Shown here: one piece after another, positions 31,044 through 39,459 of the stretch
Layout: each line of letters starts with the position of its first letter
Numbering within the stretch: position 1 is the stretch's first letter
Source: Blautia hansenii DSM 20583
Lineage (GTDB): Bacteria; Bacillota; Clostridia; Lachnospirales; Lachnospiraceae
Direction: 5' to 3'
Assembly (NCBI RefSeq): GCF_002222595.2
Contig: NZ_CP022413.2
Location: 2,317,501 to 2,381,500 of the forward strand
Length of the DNA stretch: 64,000 nucleotides
Position numbers and translations under genes: made by a program
The notes under the pieces: model-generated
The model's database searches: none
Seen by the model: the letters and a program-made list of their open reading frames with translations, nothing else
Told to the model about the DNA's origin: nothing

Positions 31044-31121
31044 ATGAGCAACCTAAAAAAATATCTGAATGACCTTTTAGTATTCTACACTGAATATTTT
31101 GAGCATCCTTACCATGTATAA
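31044..31121 (+). CDS. Small peptide gene, 25 codons
   Basis: An ATG at 31044 lies 7 nt after a perfect AAAGGAGG site and opens a 25-codon frame, MSNLKKYLND... ending EHPYHV and TAA. The middle is rich in aromatic and aliphatic residues (LLVFYTEYF). It is divergent from the AraC gene at 30934 and is followed at 31162 by a strong terminator, with no further plus-strand gene behind it, so it looks like a complete transcription unit of about 180 nt. A 12-bp inverted repeat (31073-31084 with 31121-31132) encloses the second half of the frame. I know no family for it. It could be a signalling peptide, a dual-function small RNA or a regulatory upstream ORF that lost its target. Confidence 0.5.
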   Translation: MSNLKKYLNDLLVFYTEYFEHPYHV

Positions 31122-31132
31122 ATACTAAAAGG
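31073..31132 (+). repeat. Inverted repeat around the small peptide stop codon
   Basis: CCTTTTAGTATT (31073-31084) is a perfect complement of AATACTAAAAGG (31121-31132). In addition ACTGAATATTTT occurs twice in direct order (about 31089 and 31148). Confidence 0.75.
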
Positions 31133-31161
31133 ACTATTTTGTGAAAACTGAATATTTTCTT

Positions 31162-31200
31162 AAGGCCATTTCACAAAAATGAAGTGGTCCTTTTTTATTT
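31162..31200 (+). terminator. Terminator after the small peptide gene
   Basis: AAGGCCATTTCA pairs with TGAAGTGGTCCTT (one bulge), followed by TTTTTTATTTT. Confidence 0.85.
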
Positions 31201-31230
31201 TCAAAATACAGTTCAATCACTTTATATATA

Positions 31231-31273
31231 GAAAAAAGCACTGTCTCATCGAGCAATGACCAGACAACGCTTT
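31231..31273 (-). terminator. Terminator after the GPH symporter gene
   Basis: On the minus strand AAAGCGTTGTCT pairs with AGACAGTGCTTT, followed by TTTTC. Confidence 0.75.
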
Positions 31274-31285
31274 CTCCTGTCAATT

Positions 31286-32683
31286 CTAATTTATGTCTGA
31301 TGCATCTGTTACTTCATCTGCAGCAATTCCTTTTTCTGCTTTCAGTTTTTTATTTGCATCTTCTACATTCATTCTTGAAAGTACAAACATAATCAATACA
31401 TCAAAGATTAACGGAAGCCAAAGATACATAAACTGCATCATATCAAGTGCAGACTGCGGCTGAGTTGCATTTGTTCCGATATATCCACTGAACTCAAGCA
31501 GCCATCCAACAACAGCGGTTCCAATACCTCCACCGATTTTTACGCCAAGAGAAGTACAAGAGTACATCGTTCCGTCAATTCTCTTTCCCTGTGTAAGATA
31601 AGTATATTCAGAGCAGGATGCGATAACTGCATTCATATCTCCCTGCCATGGTCCCTGACCTAAGGCTGCAAGAGCTGTAAATGCCATCATCAGCGGAACA
31701 CTGCCCATATATCCTGCAACAACAACAAGTGCTCTACCGATGACTGCTAAGACATAACCTCTTAAGTTCAGTTTATACATACCTTTCCACTTACCAACTA
31801 ATGTCGGTGTGAAAATCAGGGCAATGATCAGTGGAATATTTACTGCCCATGCAAATTGTCCAAACAAATTCTTATTTTTCAGTACCCATGTCATGTAATA
31901 AATGCCAGCTCCAATCATGGCACCATATAACTGCTGTAAAATATATGTTCCACAAATCATCATGTAATATTTGTTTTTAACAAGAAGCTTGAATGCATGT
32001 ACCATTCCGTACTTTTCATTATCATCCTTTACTTCTCCTTCGTTAAGTTCTTCCTCAGGAAGTTCCTTAACAGAAAGTGCTGAAATCGTATTTACGACAA
32101 GACCAATGATTGCATAGATAATAGCAACCGTTCTCCATGCTGCAGCATCTCCACCACATTTATCTACAAATCCAACTGTAATTGCCTGAATCAGAAGACT
32201 TGTTGAAAACGCAAAAATAAAACGGTAAGATCCCATCTGCACACGCTCTTTACTGTTCTTTGTAATCAATGACGTAAGTGCTGAATAAGCAATATTGTTT
32301 GCTGTATAAAACACACCATTTAACAGTGTATAAGAAATAAAGAACCATGCATATTTAGCCGTTGTTCCCAAACTCACCGGTACTGCAAAGCAGCCGACCA
32401 GCGTAATGGCACAACCAATATATCCGTATAGCATCCAGGGTTTCGCTTTTCCCATTTTACTGTGTGTTTTGTCAATCATTGATCCAAAAAATATATCCGT
32501 AAAACCATCAAATAGTTTTGATACGGCAATCAGGGTACCTACGACACCTGCAGCAAGTCCTACTGAGTCCGTCAAATAGACCATCATAAAAGATGTCAGG
32601 AACGCATAGACTACATTACCTGCAATATCGCCTGATCCATATCCAATTTTGTTATACCATTTCAAATACTTTTTTTCTTCCAT
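31286..32683 (-). CDS. GPH family sugar:cation symporter
   Basis: A 465-aa, 12-helix transporter of the glycoside-pentoside-hexuronide:cation symporter family (MelB/LacS-like): YNKIGYGSGDIAGNVVYAFL, the DGFTDIFFGSMIDKTHSKMGKAKPWML cytoplasmic loop and GQGPWQGDMNAVIASCSEYTYLTQGKRIDG. It probably imports lactose or another beta-galactoside with a cation. There is no IIA-like regulatory tail. The frame opens at 32758, but ATG at 32683 (MEEKKYLKWYNKIGYG) with GAGGAG upstream matches the family. It follows lacZ in the same direction and is likely co-transcribed. Confidence 0.93.
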   Translation of the reverse strand: MEEKKYLKWYNKIGYGSGDIAGNVVYAFLTSFMMVYLTDSVGLAAGVVGTLIAVSKLFDGFTDIFFGSMIDKTHSKMGKAKPWMLYGYIGCAITLVGCFAVPVSLGTTAKYAWFFISYTLLNGVFYTANNIAYSALTSLITKNSKERVQMGSYRFIFAFSTSLLIQAITVGFVDKCGGDAAAWRTVAIIYAIIGLVVNTISALSVKELPEEELNEGEVKDDNEKYGMVHAFKLLVKNKYYMMICGTYILQQLYGAMIGAGIYYMTWVLKNKNLFGQFAWAVNIPLIIALIFTPTLVGKWKGMYKLNLRGYVLAVIGRALVVVAGYMGSVPLMMAFTALAALGQGPWQGDMNAVIASCSEYTYLTQGKRIDGTMYSCTSLGVKIGGGIGTAVVGWLLEFSGYIGTNATQPQSALDMMQFMYLWLPLIFDVLIMFVLSRMNVEDANKKLKAEKGIAADEVTDASDIN

Positions 32684-32799
32684 CGAATTTCTTTGCTCCT
32701 CATCTTCATCGCACTTATTTTGTCTGATTGCTCTGTATATCCGGACTTTACATAACAATCAGACTCTCTTTCCTTGTTTACGGGTTACATGAAACTTTA

Positions 32800-35700
32800 T
32801 TACCCCTTTACATACGGTATCAGTGTAAACTGAAACCGGAATAATACATCATCAAATCGGTACTGCTCCAATACAACTGGACCACAACTATTAGAACCAA
32901 TGCCATTTAGTGCATAGTCAACACAAAATACTACACTATCTGATTCTGTCAGTTCATAATTATGCGTTTTCTCCTCAAGTTCTTCCTGCGTATAATAAGA
33001 AGCATTGAATGAGAAGGCATTTTCCGCAGAGACCACAATTCCATATCGGCTGTTGTTAAGCTCTACATATTCACAATCATAATGGCTTCCATTTTCCTGT
33101 GGGCGAATATAATCCTCATGCAAATCATCTACATTTGCCTGATACAAACCGTGGCTCGCAGCCTGATGTTTGTCACAATAGCTTTCCTGTGGTCCCATTC
33201 CAAAGTATCTTACAGCTGAAAGTTTTTTATCCAGGAACATCCTCACACCAAATCTTGGCAGGTCCGGAAATTCATCATCTTTTGTTACTGCAATATCTGC
33301 ATCAATCTTTCCAGCAGCTTCTATTTTCCATGTGATCGTCACATCAAGAATCTTCTGTACTGTCTCTGCCACAACGGATGCATGGCTTGTAATTTTCACA
33401 CCATGCTTTCCCTGCACGACCTCTGTCGTGTAAGCTCTTGTATAAACTTTATCATAATGGGCTTTCTTCCATTCAGACTTGATGTACATATCATTATCTG
33501 TTGGTGCCCTCCAGATATTTAATTCCATCGGGTGGTTCAGATATTCCCGACCTGCAAATTTCATCTCTGTAAAAAGTGCAGTCCGTCGGTCGATTGTATA
33601 TGCGAATTCACGGCCTTTGATATGAATCTGGGTATCATCTTCACTCACCTGTAATTCAGAATCCACTGCTGTTTTTTGTAGCCATTTCTCAGCAAGTTTA
33701 CATTTTGCACCGTCTTTGCTTACCTCAATTTCATCAAATCCAAGAATATGGTCTTCATCCAACAGTGGCAATTCCTTTTTCAGATGGTAAATAAATTTTA
33801 AATAACATTTTCCACTCTCTGGCACATTGATTTTAAGGTTTATTTTTCCTTCACTGTGTGGTGCTGCTGAAACTTCTGGAAGTTTACCTTTGCTGATTAC
33901 AAGCCCGTCCTGCGTCAGTTCATAACTGATCTTCACATAATCTTTCAAGTCATCAAAATCCATGTAGTTATGAAGCACCAGTTCTCCGCTTTCTTTGTCA
34001 TAGGAAATAACCCTTGCCGGGCGATAAACATTCTTGTATTCCAAAAGTCCTGTATGTACCGTTCTGTCCGGATATACTAATCCATCCATACAGAAGTTGC
34101 CATCATGAATTTCTTCGCCGTGGTCGCCCCCATAAGCATATATAGTCTTTCCATTCTCAGCAGTTCCATGAGCAATCGCATGGTCACACCATTCCCAGAC
34201 AAAGCCGCCGCACATTTTATCATTATCCTGAATCATCTGGAAGTAATCTTCAAAATCTCCAGGTCCGTTTCCCATGCTGTGACAGTACTCTACCAAAAGG
34301 AAGGGTTTGCTTCCATCTTTATCCAGATATTCCTGAATTTCGGAAAGCGCTGGGTACATCCGACTGTACACATCCAGATTGCTGTAATCATATGTTTCAT
34401 CATAATTACGATATCTTGCACTCTCATATTGTGTGATACGGTCTGGATCAAAATTCTTTGTCCATTCCAGTGCTTTTTCAAAGTTGCAGCCATAAGCACT
34501 CTCATTTCCCATTGACCACATAACAATACAGAAACGGTTTTTGTCACGTTCCACCATGAGTTTTACTCGATCAACGATTGCCTCTTCCCATACCGGATCA
34601 TCCGCAATCTTCTCATTCCATCGTTTGAACCGATTGTAATCGGTGTCTTCTTTTCTGTAGATCATAAATGGACCATGAGCTTCAATATCTGCTTCATCTA
34701 TTACCATGAATCCATACTTGTCACACATTTCATAGAAAAATGGTGCGTTCGGATAGTGGCTGGAACGGATCGCATTAAAATTATGCTGCTTCATTAACGT
34801 AAGATCGGTTGTAATCTGTTCCGGATTGATTGTAAATCCAGTAACCGGATCAGAATCATGTCGATTGACACCACGGAATTTAATCTTCTGTTCATTTAAA
34901 TAAATAACCTGGTCTTTAATCTCTATCTTTCTTAATGCAATGTGATCTACAATTACTTCATTCTCTGTTTCAAGAATCAGTTTATATAGATATGGATTTT
35001 CTGTATTCCAAAGTTCCGGACTTGCGATTTCTAATACAGCTGTTCCTTCTTCAGCAATACTTCCTAGTGCTACAACTGCTCCGTTTCTATCTTCAATCGA
35101 AATTTTTACATTTAACGGAGAGTAGAATTTCATTTCAATTTCTACTTTCGCAAGCATATCCTCAATTCTTGTTTTAATATGATAATCACTGATTGCCTGT
35201 TTTGGGCGTTTCAAAATGTACACATCCCGGAAAATACCACTCATACGGAATTTGTCCTGATCTTCCAAATAGGAACCATCACACCACTTCATGACCAGAA
35301 CCGCTATGCTGTTCTCTCCGTCCCGAAGGAGGTCGGTGATATCAAACTCACTGGTCATATGAGAAACCTGGCTATACCCTACATAAGAGCCATTGATCCA
35401 TACATAAAAGCAACTGTCTACTCCTTCAAAATTCAAGAAAGCTTTTGGTGCATTTTCATCTTTGTGATAAACAAAGGTATGTGCATATGTTCCACATGGA
35501 ATATCCTGTGGTACATACGGTGGATCAAATGGGAACGGATACCTGATGTTTGTATACTGATGTGTGTCATATCCTGCCATCTGCCATACACTCGGAACCT
35601 GAATCTCATCAAAATTTTCTGTATCATAATCTTTCTCAAAGAAGGGTTCCTGAACATCATAGATACTGTTAAAATACTGGAACTTCCAAGTTCCGTTCAA

Positions 35701-35838
35701 TAACTGCATTCGGTCTGACTCTTCCCTGTGCTCCACCAGGTTATCCATTCTTTTGGATGCCGGAATAAAATAGGCTCTGGCTGGCATTGTATTTTCATGC
35801 AGTACGCTTAAATCCTCATAATAACGTGGTACAATCAT
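32800..35838 (-). CDS. lacZ: Beta-galactosidase, GH2 (LacZ)
   Basis: Hydrolyses lactose and other beta-galactosides. The 1012-aa protein has the five LacZ domains: the sugar-binding jelly roll (RMQLLNGTWKFQYF; FLNFEGVDSCFYVWING), the TIM barrel with FRGVNRHDSDP, acid/base Glu in MWSMGNESAYG and nucleophile Glu in LLVEYCHSMGNGPGDFEDY, and the small-chain domain with NIWRAPTDNDMY. No signal peptide is seen, so it is cytoplasmic and fits the adjacent symporter. The frame opens at 35889, but ATG at 35838 after AAAGGAG is the usual LacZ start (PRYYEDLSVLHENTMPARAYF). Confidence 0.97.
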   Translation of the reverse strand: MIVPRYYEDLSVLHENTMPARAYFIPASKRMDNLVEHREESDRMQLLNGTWKFQYFNSIYDVQEPFFEKDYDTENFDEIQVPSVWQMAGYDTHQYTNIRYPFPFDPPYVPQDIPCGTYAHTFVYHKDENAPKAFLNFEGVDSCFYVWINGSYVGYSQVSHMTSEFDITDLLRDGENSIAVLVMKWCDGSYLEDQDKFRMSGIFRDVYILKRPKQAISDYHIKTRIEDMLAKVEIEMKFYSPLNVKISIEDRNGAVVALGSIAEEGTAVLEIASPELWNTENPYLYKLILETENEVIVDHIALRKIEIKDQVIYLNEQKIKFRGVNRHDSDPVTGFTINPEQITTDLTLMKQHNFNAIRSSHYPNAPFFYEMCDKYGFMVIDEADIEAHGPFMIYRKEDTDYNRFKRWNEKIADDPVWEEAIVDRVKLMVERDKNRFCIVMWSMGNESAYGCNFEKALEWTKNFDPDRITQYESARYRNYDETYDYSNLDVYSRMYPALSEIQEYLDKDGSKPFLLVEYCHSMGNGPGDFEDYFQMIQDNDKMCGGFVWEWCDHAIAHGTAENGKTIYAYGGDHGEEIHDGNFCMDGLVYPDRTVHTGLLEYKNVYRPARVISYDKESGELVLHNYMDFDDLKDYVKISYELTQDGLVISKGKLPEVSAAPHSEGKINLKINVPESGKCYLKFIYHLKKELPLLDEDHILGFDEIEVSKDGAKCKLAEKWLQKTAVDSELQVSEDDTQIHIKGREFAYTIDRRTALFTEMKFAGREYLNHPMELNIWRAPTDNDMYIKSEWKKAHYDKVYTRAYTTEVVQGKHGVKITSHASVVAETVQKILDVTITWKIEAAGKIDADIAVTKDDEFPDLPRFGVRMFLDKKLSAVRYFGMGPQESYCDKHQAASHGLYQANVDDLHEDYIRPQENGSHYDCEYVELNNSRYGIVVSAENAFSFNASYYTQEELEEKTHNYELTESDSVVFCVDYALNGIGSNSCGPVVLEQYRFDDVLFRFQFTLIPYVKG

Positions 35839-35942
35839 AAATAACTCTCCTTTAATACATATACATTTTTTTTCACTTTGTTTTTCCACAGCAAACCTTG
35901 TCTTTTACTTTTATGTTTACGCTTCTCTGTTTTGCTATATAT

Positions 35943-35971
35943 ATCTTATCCTAATCTGCAAAACATGTCTA
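35943..35971 (-). promoter_or_regulatory. lacZ promoter (divergent pair)
   Basis: TAGACA (35966-35971), 17-bp spacer, TAAGAT (35943-35948) on the minus strand. Its -35 box is only 10 bp from that of the divergent araC-type gene. Confidence 0.65.
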
Positions 35972-35981
35972 TGAATTGGAT

Positions 35982-36010
35982 TAGACAAAATATGCACTAA
36001 ATGATACAAT
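35982..36010 (+). promoter_or_regulatory. Promoter of the divergent AraC-type gene
   Basis: TAGACA (35982-35987), 17-bp spacer, TACAAT (36005-36010) on the plus strand. CTAATC and GATTAG half-sites (35951-35956, 35979-35984) flank the shared region and could be regulator contacts. Confidence 0.65.
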
Positions 36011-36038
36011 AACAAAAAAGGAAAAGAGGTGCTACCAT

Positions 36039-36902
36039 ATGTATATGAATACCGGTTATTTAAACCACTCCCATATGGATTTCAAAGACAAAAGTCGCCC
36101 GCTGGTTGTAGGAAGTTGCGGTACTTACCGCCTTTCCAGCCATCCAAAGTTACCAACCTACCGTCCAAGGGGACGCCTGGATTATCAGATTATCTATATC
36201 ACTGCTGGTTGTGGGCATTTTCATTTTGACAATGTGGATAACGAAACGATTGTCCCCGCCGGTAATATTGTACTGTACAGACCGAAGGAACTTCAGAAAT
36301 ATGAATATCATGGAAAAGATAAGACAGAAGTATACTGGATTCATTTTACAGGCAACAATGTAAAAAATATCCTACGGCAATATGGATTCCCGGATAAAGA
36401 GCGTGTATTTCAGGTCGGAACCTCTATGGAATACGAACAGATTTTCAAGCGTATTATCATCGAGCTTCAGCGTTGCCAAGATAATTATGAGGAAATGCTT
36501 GTCCTTCTGCTCCGTCATCTTCTTATCATCTTTCATCGGGAACTGACCAGGGAACATATCTCGAAAAATGAATACCTGGATCACGAGATGGATAACGCAG
36601 TTACCTTTTTCAGTGAAAATTATAACCAGAATATTAGCATAGATGATTATGCTGCCTCACGTGGAATGAGTGTCAGCTGGTTTATCCGAAACTTCAAAAA
36701 ATACACAGGTTCTACACCAATGCAGTTTATTGTGGGAATCCGAATTAACAATGCCCAGATGTTACTTGAAACAACAACCTATTCCATCAATGAAATTTCT
36801 AAAATCGTCGGGTATGATAATCAGCTTTATTTCAGCCGGCTTTTCCACAAGCTGAAAGGATATTCGCCAAGAGAATACCGAAAAATAAGAAATAGGTTAT
36901 GA
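36039..36902 (+). CDS. AraC family regulator divergent from lacZ
   Basis: A 287-aa regulator: an N-terminal cupin (DYQIIYITAGCGHFHFDN, PAGNIVLYRPKELQKYEYHG, YWIHFTG) and a C-terminal double HTH (NISIDDYAASRGMSVSWFIRNFKKYTG; SINEISKIVGYDNQLYFSRLFHKLKGYSPREYRK). The MelR/MsmR/RafR-like layout and its divergent promoter pair with lacZ make it the likely activator of lacZ and the GPH gene. ATG follows GAGGTG at 9 nt. Confidence 0.93.
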   Translation: MYMNTGYLNHSHMDFKDKSRPLVVGSCGTYRLSSHPKLPTYRPRGRLDYQIIYITAGCGHFHFDNVDNETIVPAGNIVLYRPKELQKYEYHGKDKTEVYWIHFTGNNVKNILRQYGFPDKERVFQVGTSMEYEQIFKRIIIELQRCQDNYEEMLVLLLRHLLIIFHRELTREHISKNEYLDHEMDNAVTFFSENYNQNISIDDYAASRGMSVSWFIRNFKKYTGSTPMQFIVGIRINNAQMLLETTTYSINEISKIVGYDNQLYFSRLFHKLKGYSPREYRKIRNRL

Positions 36903-36952
36903 AATCTATAATGTCATAAAAACTAAATGTCAAAAAAGGATGCCAACGAATC

Positions 36953-37210
36953 GTAAGCGCAAAATATTGCTACGCTACCCATGAATCACGCTTGCACCAA
37001 AATGATAGATGCAAGCGTTTTGCTCTATGTTTAGTTTTGACAGTTCGCTTTCGCAGTCTCGCTCCATGGAGCAAGCTGTTCCAACTGTTCATCTGACATT
37101 TTAGCGTCTGGCCGCTGTGATAAGAGATATGTCAGATATTTGTAGGTATTCAGGTCATTCGCTTTTGCCATCTCAACCATTGTATACACAATAGCGCTAG
37201 AGGCCGCTCC
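36953..37210 (-). mobile_element. IS66-family remnant (right end)
   Basis: The C-terminal piece of an IS66 transposase (SAIVYTMVEMAKANDLNTYK, then APWSETAKANCQN) is read in frame at the end of the gene at 37031. Downstream the DNA begins GTAAGCGC at 36953, the GTAA start expected of an IS66 terminal repeat. The rest of the insertion sequence is missing. The IR assignment is by pattern only. Confidence 0.5.
36989..37021 (+). terminator. Terminator after the AraC-type gene
   Basis: CGCTTGCA (36989-36996) pairs with TGCAAGCG (37010-37017), followed by TTTTGCT. It lies within the IS66-derived end. Confidence 0.6.
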
Positions 37211-37597
37211 CTTCAGATGATGCTGAAGTCCTCCGCCAAAGTCCGGCGTATTTCCGTCACTTGGAATTGGGAACATCTTTTCCAAATGTTTTACAGACGC
37301 ACCAAGATCATCACTTTCGCATCCAGTAAGTTTAGCTGCTTTCTTTACAAAGGCTTCGACTTTATCACTTCCAATTTCTCTGCCATACTCAAGGCTAAAT
37401 TCGCCAACCCAGAGAATATCAAGCATTCCACAAAGAATACCACTTGCAACAGCAATCAAATAGTCGAGATTATCAGCTTGACTGGATAACAAATCTATCT
37501 GCGCATCCAAATCATAAATAATTCTGTCAAGATCCCAGTCTGGATCCGACATATTACTTTCATATGGAACAAGACTAATATTTATATCATTTTTCAA
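37031..37597 (-). pseudogene. Hypothetical protein truncated and fused to an IS66 transposase tail
   Basis: Residues 1-130 (from KNDINISLVPYESNMSDPDWD, with a hydrophobic YLIAVASGILCGMLDILWVG stretch and FPIPSDGNTPDFGGGLQHHL) are of an unknown family. From about 37210 the frame switches to the C-terminal element of IS66 TnpC (SAIVYTMVEMAKANDL, QLEQLAPWSETAKANCQN). An insertion followed by deletion seems to have replaced the original C-terminus. The likely start is TTG at 37597, 6 nt after GGAGGTG; the frame itself opens at 37612. Last gene in the strand run from 42169; whether the fusion is functional is unknown. Confidence 0.75.
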
Positions 37598-37638
37598 GAT
37601 TTCACCTCCCAACCAGAAGTTTTTGAAAGAACACTCTA

Positions 37639-39384
37639 TCAGATTTCATCAGTGTTAATACGATCTCTCCATGTTCCATTTTCTTTACTGCCTGGTAAGA
37701 ACACTAACTTAATAGTGTCTCCCACATCTAATATTTCTGCCTTTTTCTTAAGTCGCTCAATATCTTGATATACGACAGAGTCAAATGTTCTAATAACAGA
37801 CAATTCATAAGATTTTCCATAGAAAGAAACGTTAATGCTTCCTACATATGAGAGTGCAAATTTGGTATCATCACTTTCCGAGATGCGTTGCTTTAACTCT
37901 TCAGTAAGTGCCATTGAAAAATCTAATTTACTCCACGAACCCGTACATTCTTCTCCGTTAATTAAAGAATACAAATAAGATATTGCTTGGAAATCATCCA
38001 ACATAATTTCTTCTGGGATAGAAATTGTGTCATTGTAATAATGCTCAATTGCTACAATTTTCTCAAGAAAATCCATTTCAGTTTCAATTTTATCAAAACC
38101 ACTCCTGTACTTTACATTTCCCAACTTACCAGTTGCCAATTCTTCTCCAAGCAAAAGAACTTTAATCGAAATTGTTTCACCCCGATCTGCTCTGGTTAAG
38201 AATCTAAGATATTGTAGTAGTTCTTCATTTGTCGGTTCAACGGTATCAACAGAGTATGTTGTTTTTCCTAATTTCATATTTACTGACATACCTATTCTAA
38301 ACGGACAGTTTTCTTGTTCCCGATTAGAAATGATAATAGTTCCGTCGTCTAATATTTCTTCTGTTCTGAATAGTATGTAATCAAACATTACGTTACCATC
38401 AAGCGATATACTACATGGAAAAGCAGGTGGAAACGGTTTCGGTTGGATAATAAAACTTTCTCCAATAAGCTTTTCCGCTTCATGCTGTATAGGATCATCA
38501 ATATTGCCCAGCAGCTTTTTGGCGGTAATCACATTTAGTGTTATTGGAAGTTGATGCCTATTTGCATAATCGATTGTGTTGACATCAAATTTTTGAAGAT
38601 ATTTTCCATTCATTTGTATGGTACCAGTGCAAGAAATTCGAGGTGGATATTTTTCCAATGCTTCTTTTGTTAGTGGTTTGCTGTACAACTGACCTTTTTC
38701 ACCTTTATATTCATAGCGATAATTTGGGAATAAGATATGTGTGCTTCCTATAGCAGCAAAAAAGTTTGATACTGTATCTTCAACCTGTCCGATGTCGCCT
38801 TGTCGCATAAGTTGCATATTTTTTTCGATAGACATATTTCCGATATTTTTTGCAGCATTTTTTAATTCCTTGATAACACGTTCTTCACTTGCTTGCACGG
38901 TCTGCACTATTTCCTTAGTTTGCTCCGTTGCAATCTCACCAACAGCATCTTCGATTTGAGCAGCAATAAATTTAAGTTCTCTATTTATTCTGCTCTTGTA
39001 AAACTCATGCAGAATATCTATAGCAGTTTCTGTCATCCAAATTGCTCGTTGACGTGATAATGAGGTATGTGCCTGGGCATAACAAGTTGCCTTACTTATG
39101 ATTGACGTTCTTGCCATACCACGTTCTTCTCGATTTCCAAACAATCTTTCTTGAACGTCATCCAGAAGATCGGTTTGAATATAGTGGGTAAGTCCACCAA
39201 AATCAATTTCTTCTTCTCTTGTACAACTCCAATTTATCTTTTGTTGTCTGCTGATATAATTTTTTAATCTATCTCGAACTTGTTTCGCCTCCCATTCCGT
39301 TTTAACTTTATCTTTAACAGCTTCCAATCCAAGACTAACCACATAATCTATGGTTTTAGATTCTTTCATAAAATTTGCATTCAT
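37639..39384 (-). CDS. 581-aa protein of unknown function
   Basis: Not recognised with certainty. The N-terminal 160 residues are helical (VVSLGLEAVKDKVKTEWEAK, EEEIDFGGLTHYIQTDLLDD, AQAHTSLSRQRAIWMTETAI, KFIAAQIED) and resemble N-terminal regions I associate with large bacterial NLR/STAND-like proteins, but there is no P-loop here. A coiled coil follows (about 160-195), then about 380 residues of mostly beta character. No membrane helix, no signal peptide. ATG at 39384 follows AGGTGGTG. It lies behind the SPFH gene, separated by an attenuator-like inverted repeat, and before the IS66-truncated gene. Confidence 0.75.
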   Translation of the reverse strand: MNANFMKESKTIDYVVSLGLEAVKDKVKTEWEAKQVRDRLKNYISRQQKINWSCTREEEIDFGGLTHYIQTDLLDDVQERLFGNREERGMARTSIISKATCYAQAHTSLSRQRAIWMTETAIDILHEFYKSRINRELKFIAAQIEDAVGEIATEQTKEIVQTVQASEERVIKELKNAAKNIGNMSIEKNMQLMRQGDIGQVEDTVSNFFAAIGSTHILFPNYRYEYKGEKGQLYSKPLTKEALEKYPPRISCTGTIQMNGKYLQKFDVNTIDYANRHQLPITLNVITAKKLLGNIDDPIQHEAEKLIGESFIIQPKPFPPAFPCSISLDGNVMFDYILFRTEEILDDGTIIISNREQENCPFRIGMSVNMKLGKTTYSVDTVEPTNEELLQYLRFLTRADRGETISIKVLLLGEELATGKLGNVKYRSGFDKIETEMDFLEKIVAIEHYYNDTISIPEEIMLDDFQAISYLYSLINGEECTGSWSKLDFSMALTEELKQRISESDDTKFALSYVGSINVSFYGKSYELSVIRTFDSVVYQDIERLKKKAEILDVGDTIKLVFLPGSKENGTWRDRINTDEI

Positions 39385-39401
39385 TGTGTCACCACCTAAT
39401 T

Positions 39402-39452
39402 ATAAAAGCCACGTTATGCCACTCTCAAAAAGGCAACCAACGTGGCTTTTAT
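39402..39452 (-). terminator. Perfect 14-bp inverted repeat between the SPFH and 581-aa genes
   Basis: ATAAAAGCCACGTT (39402-39415) is the exact complement of AACGTGGCTTTTAT (39439-39452). On the minus strand the stem ends in CTTTTATAATTAG, a weak T run, so it may act as a partial terminator inside the gene cluster. Confidence 0.65.
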
Positions 39453-39459
39453 GTACTTA

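Noticed and set aside
31044..31200. Leader-peptide attenuator for a downstream operon
   Set aside because: The next gene on that strand is more than 4 kb away and the GPH gene is convergent, so there is nothing for the attenuator to control.
37639..39384. NACHT/STAND NTPase assignment for the 581-aa protein
   Set aside because: No Walker A or B motif is present, so only a loose resemblance of the N-terminal helices remains.
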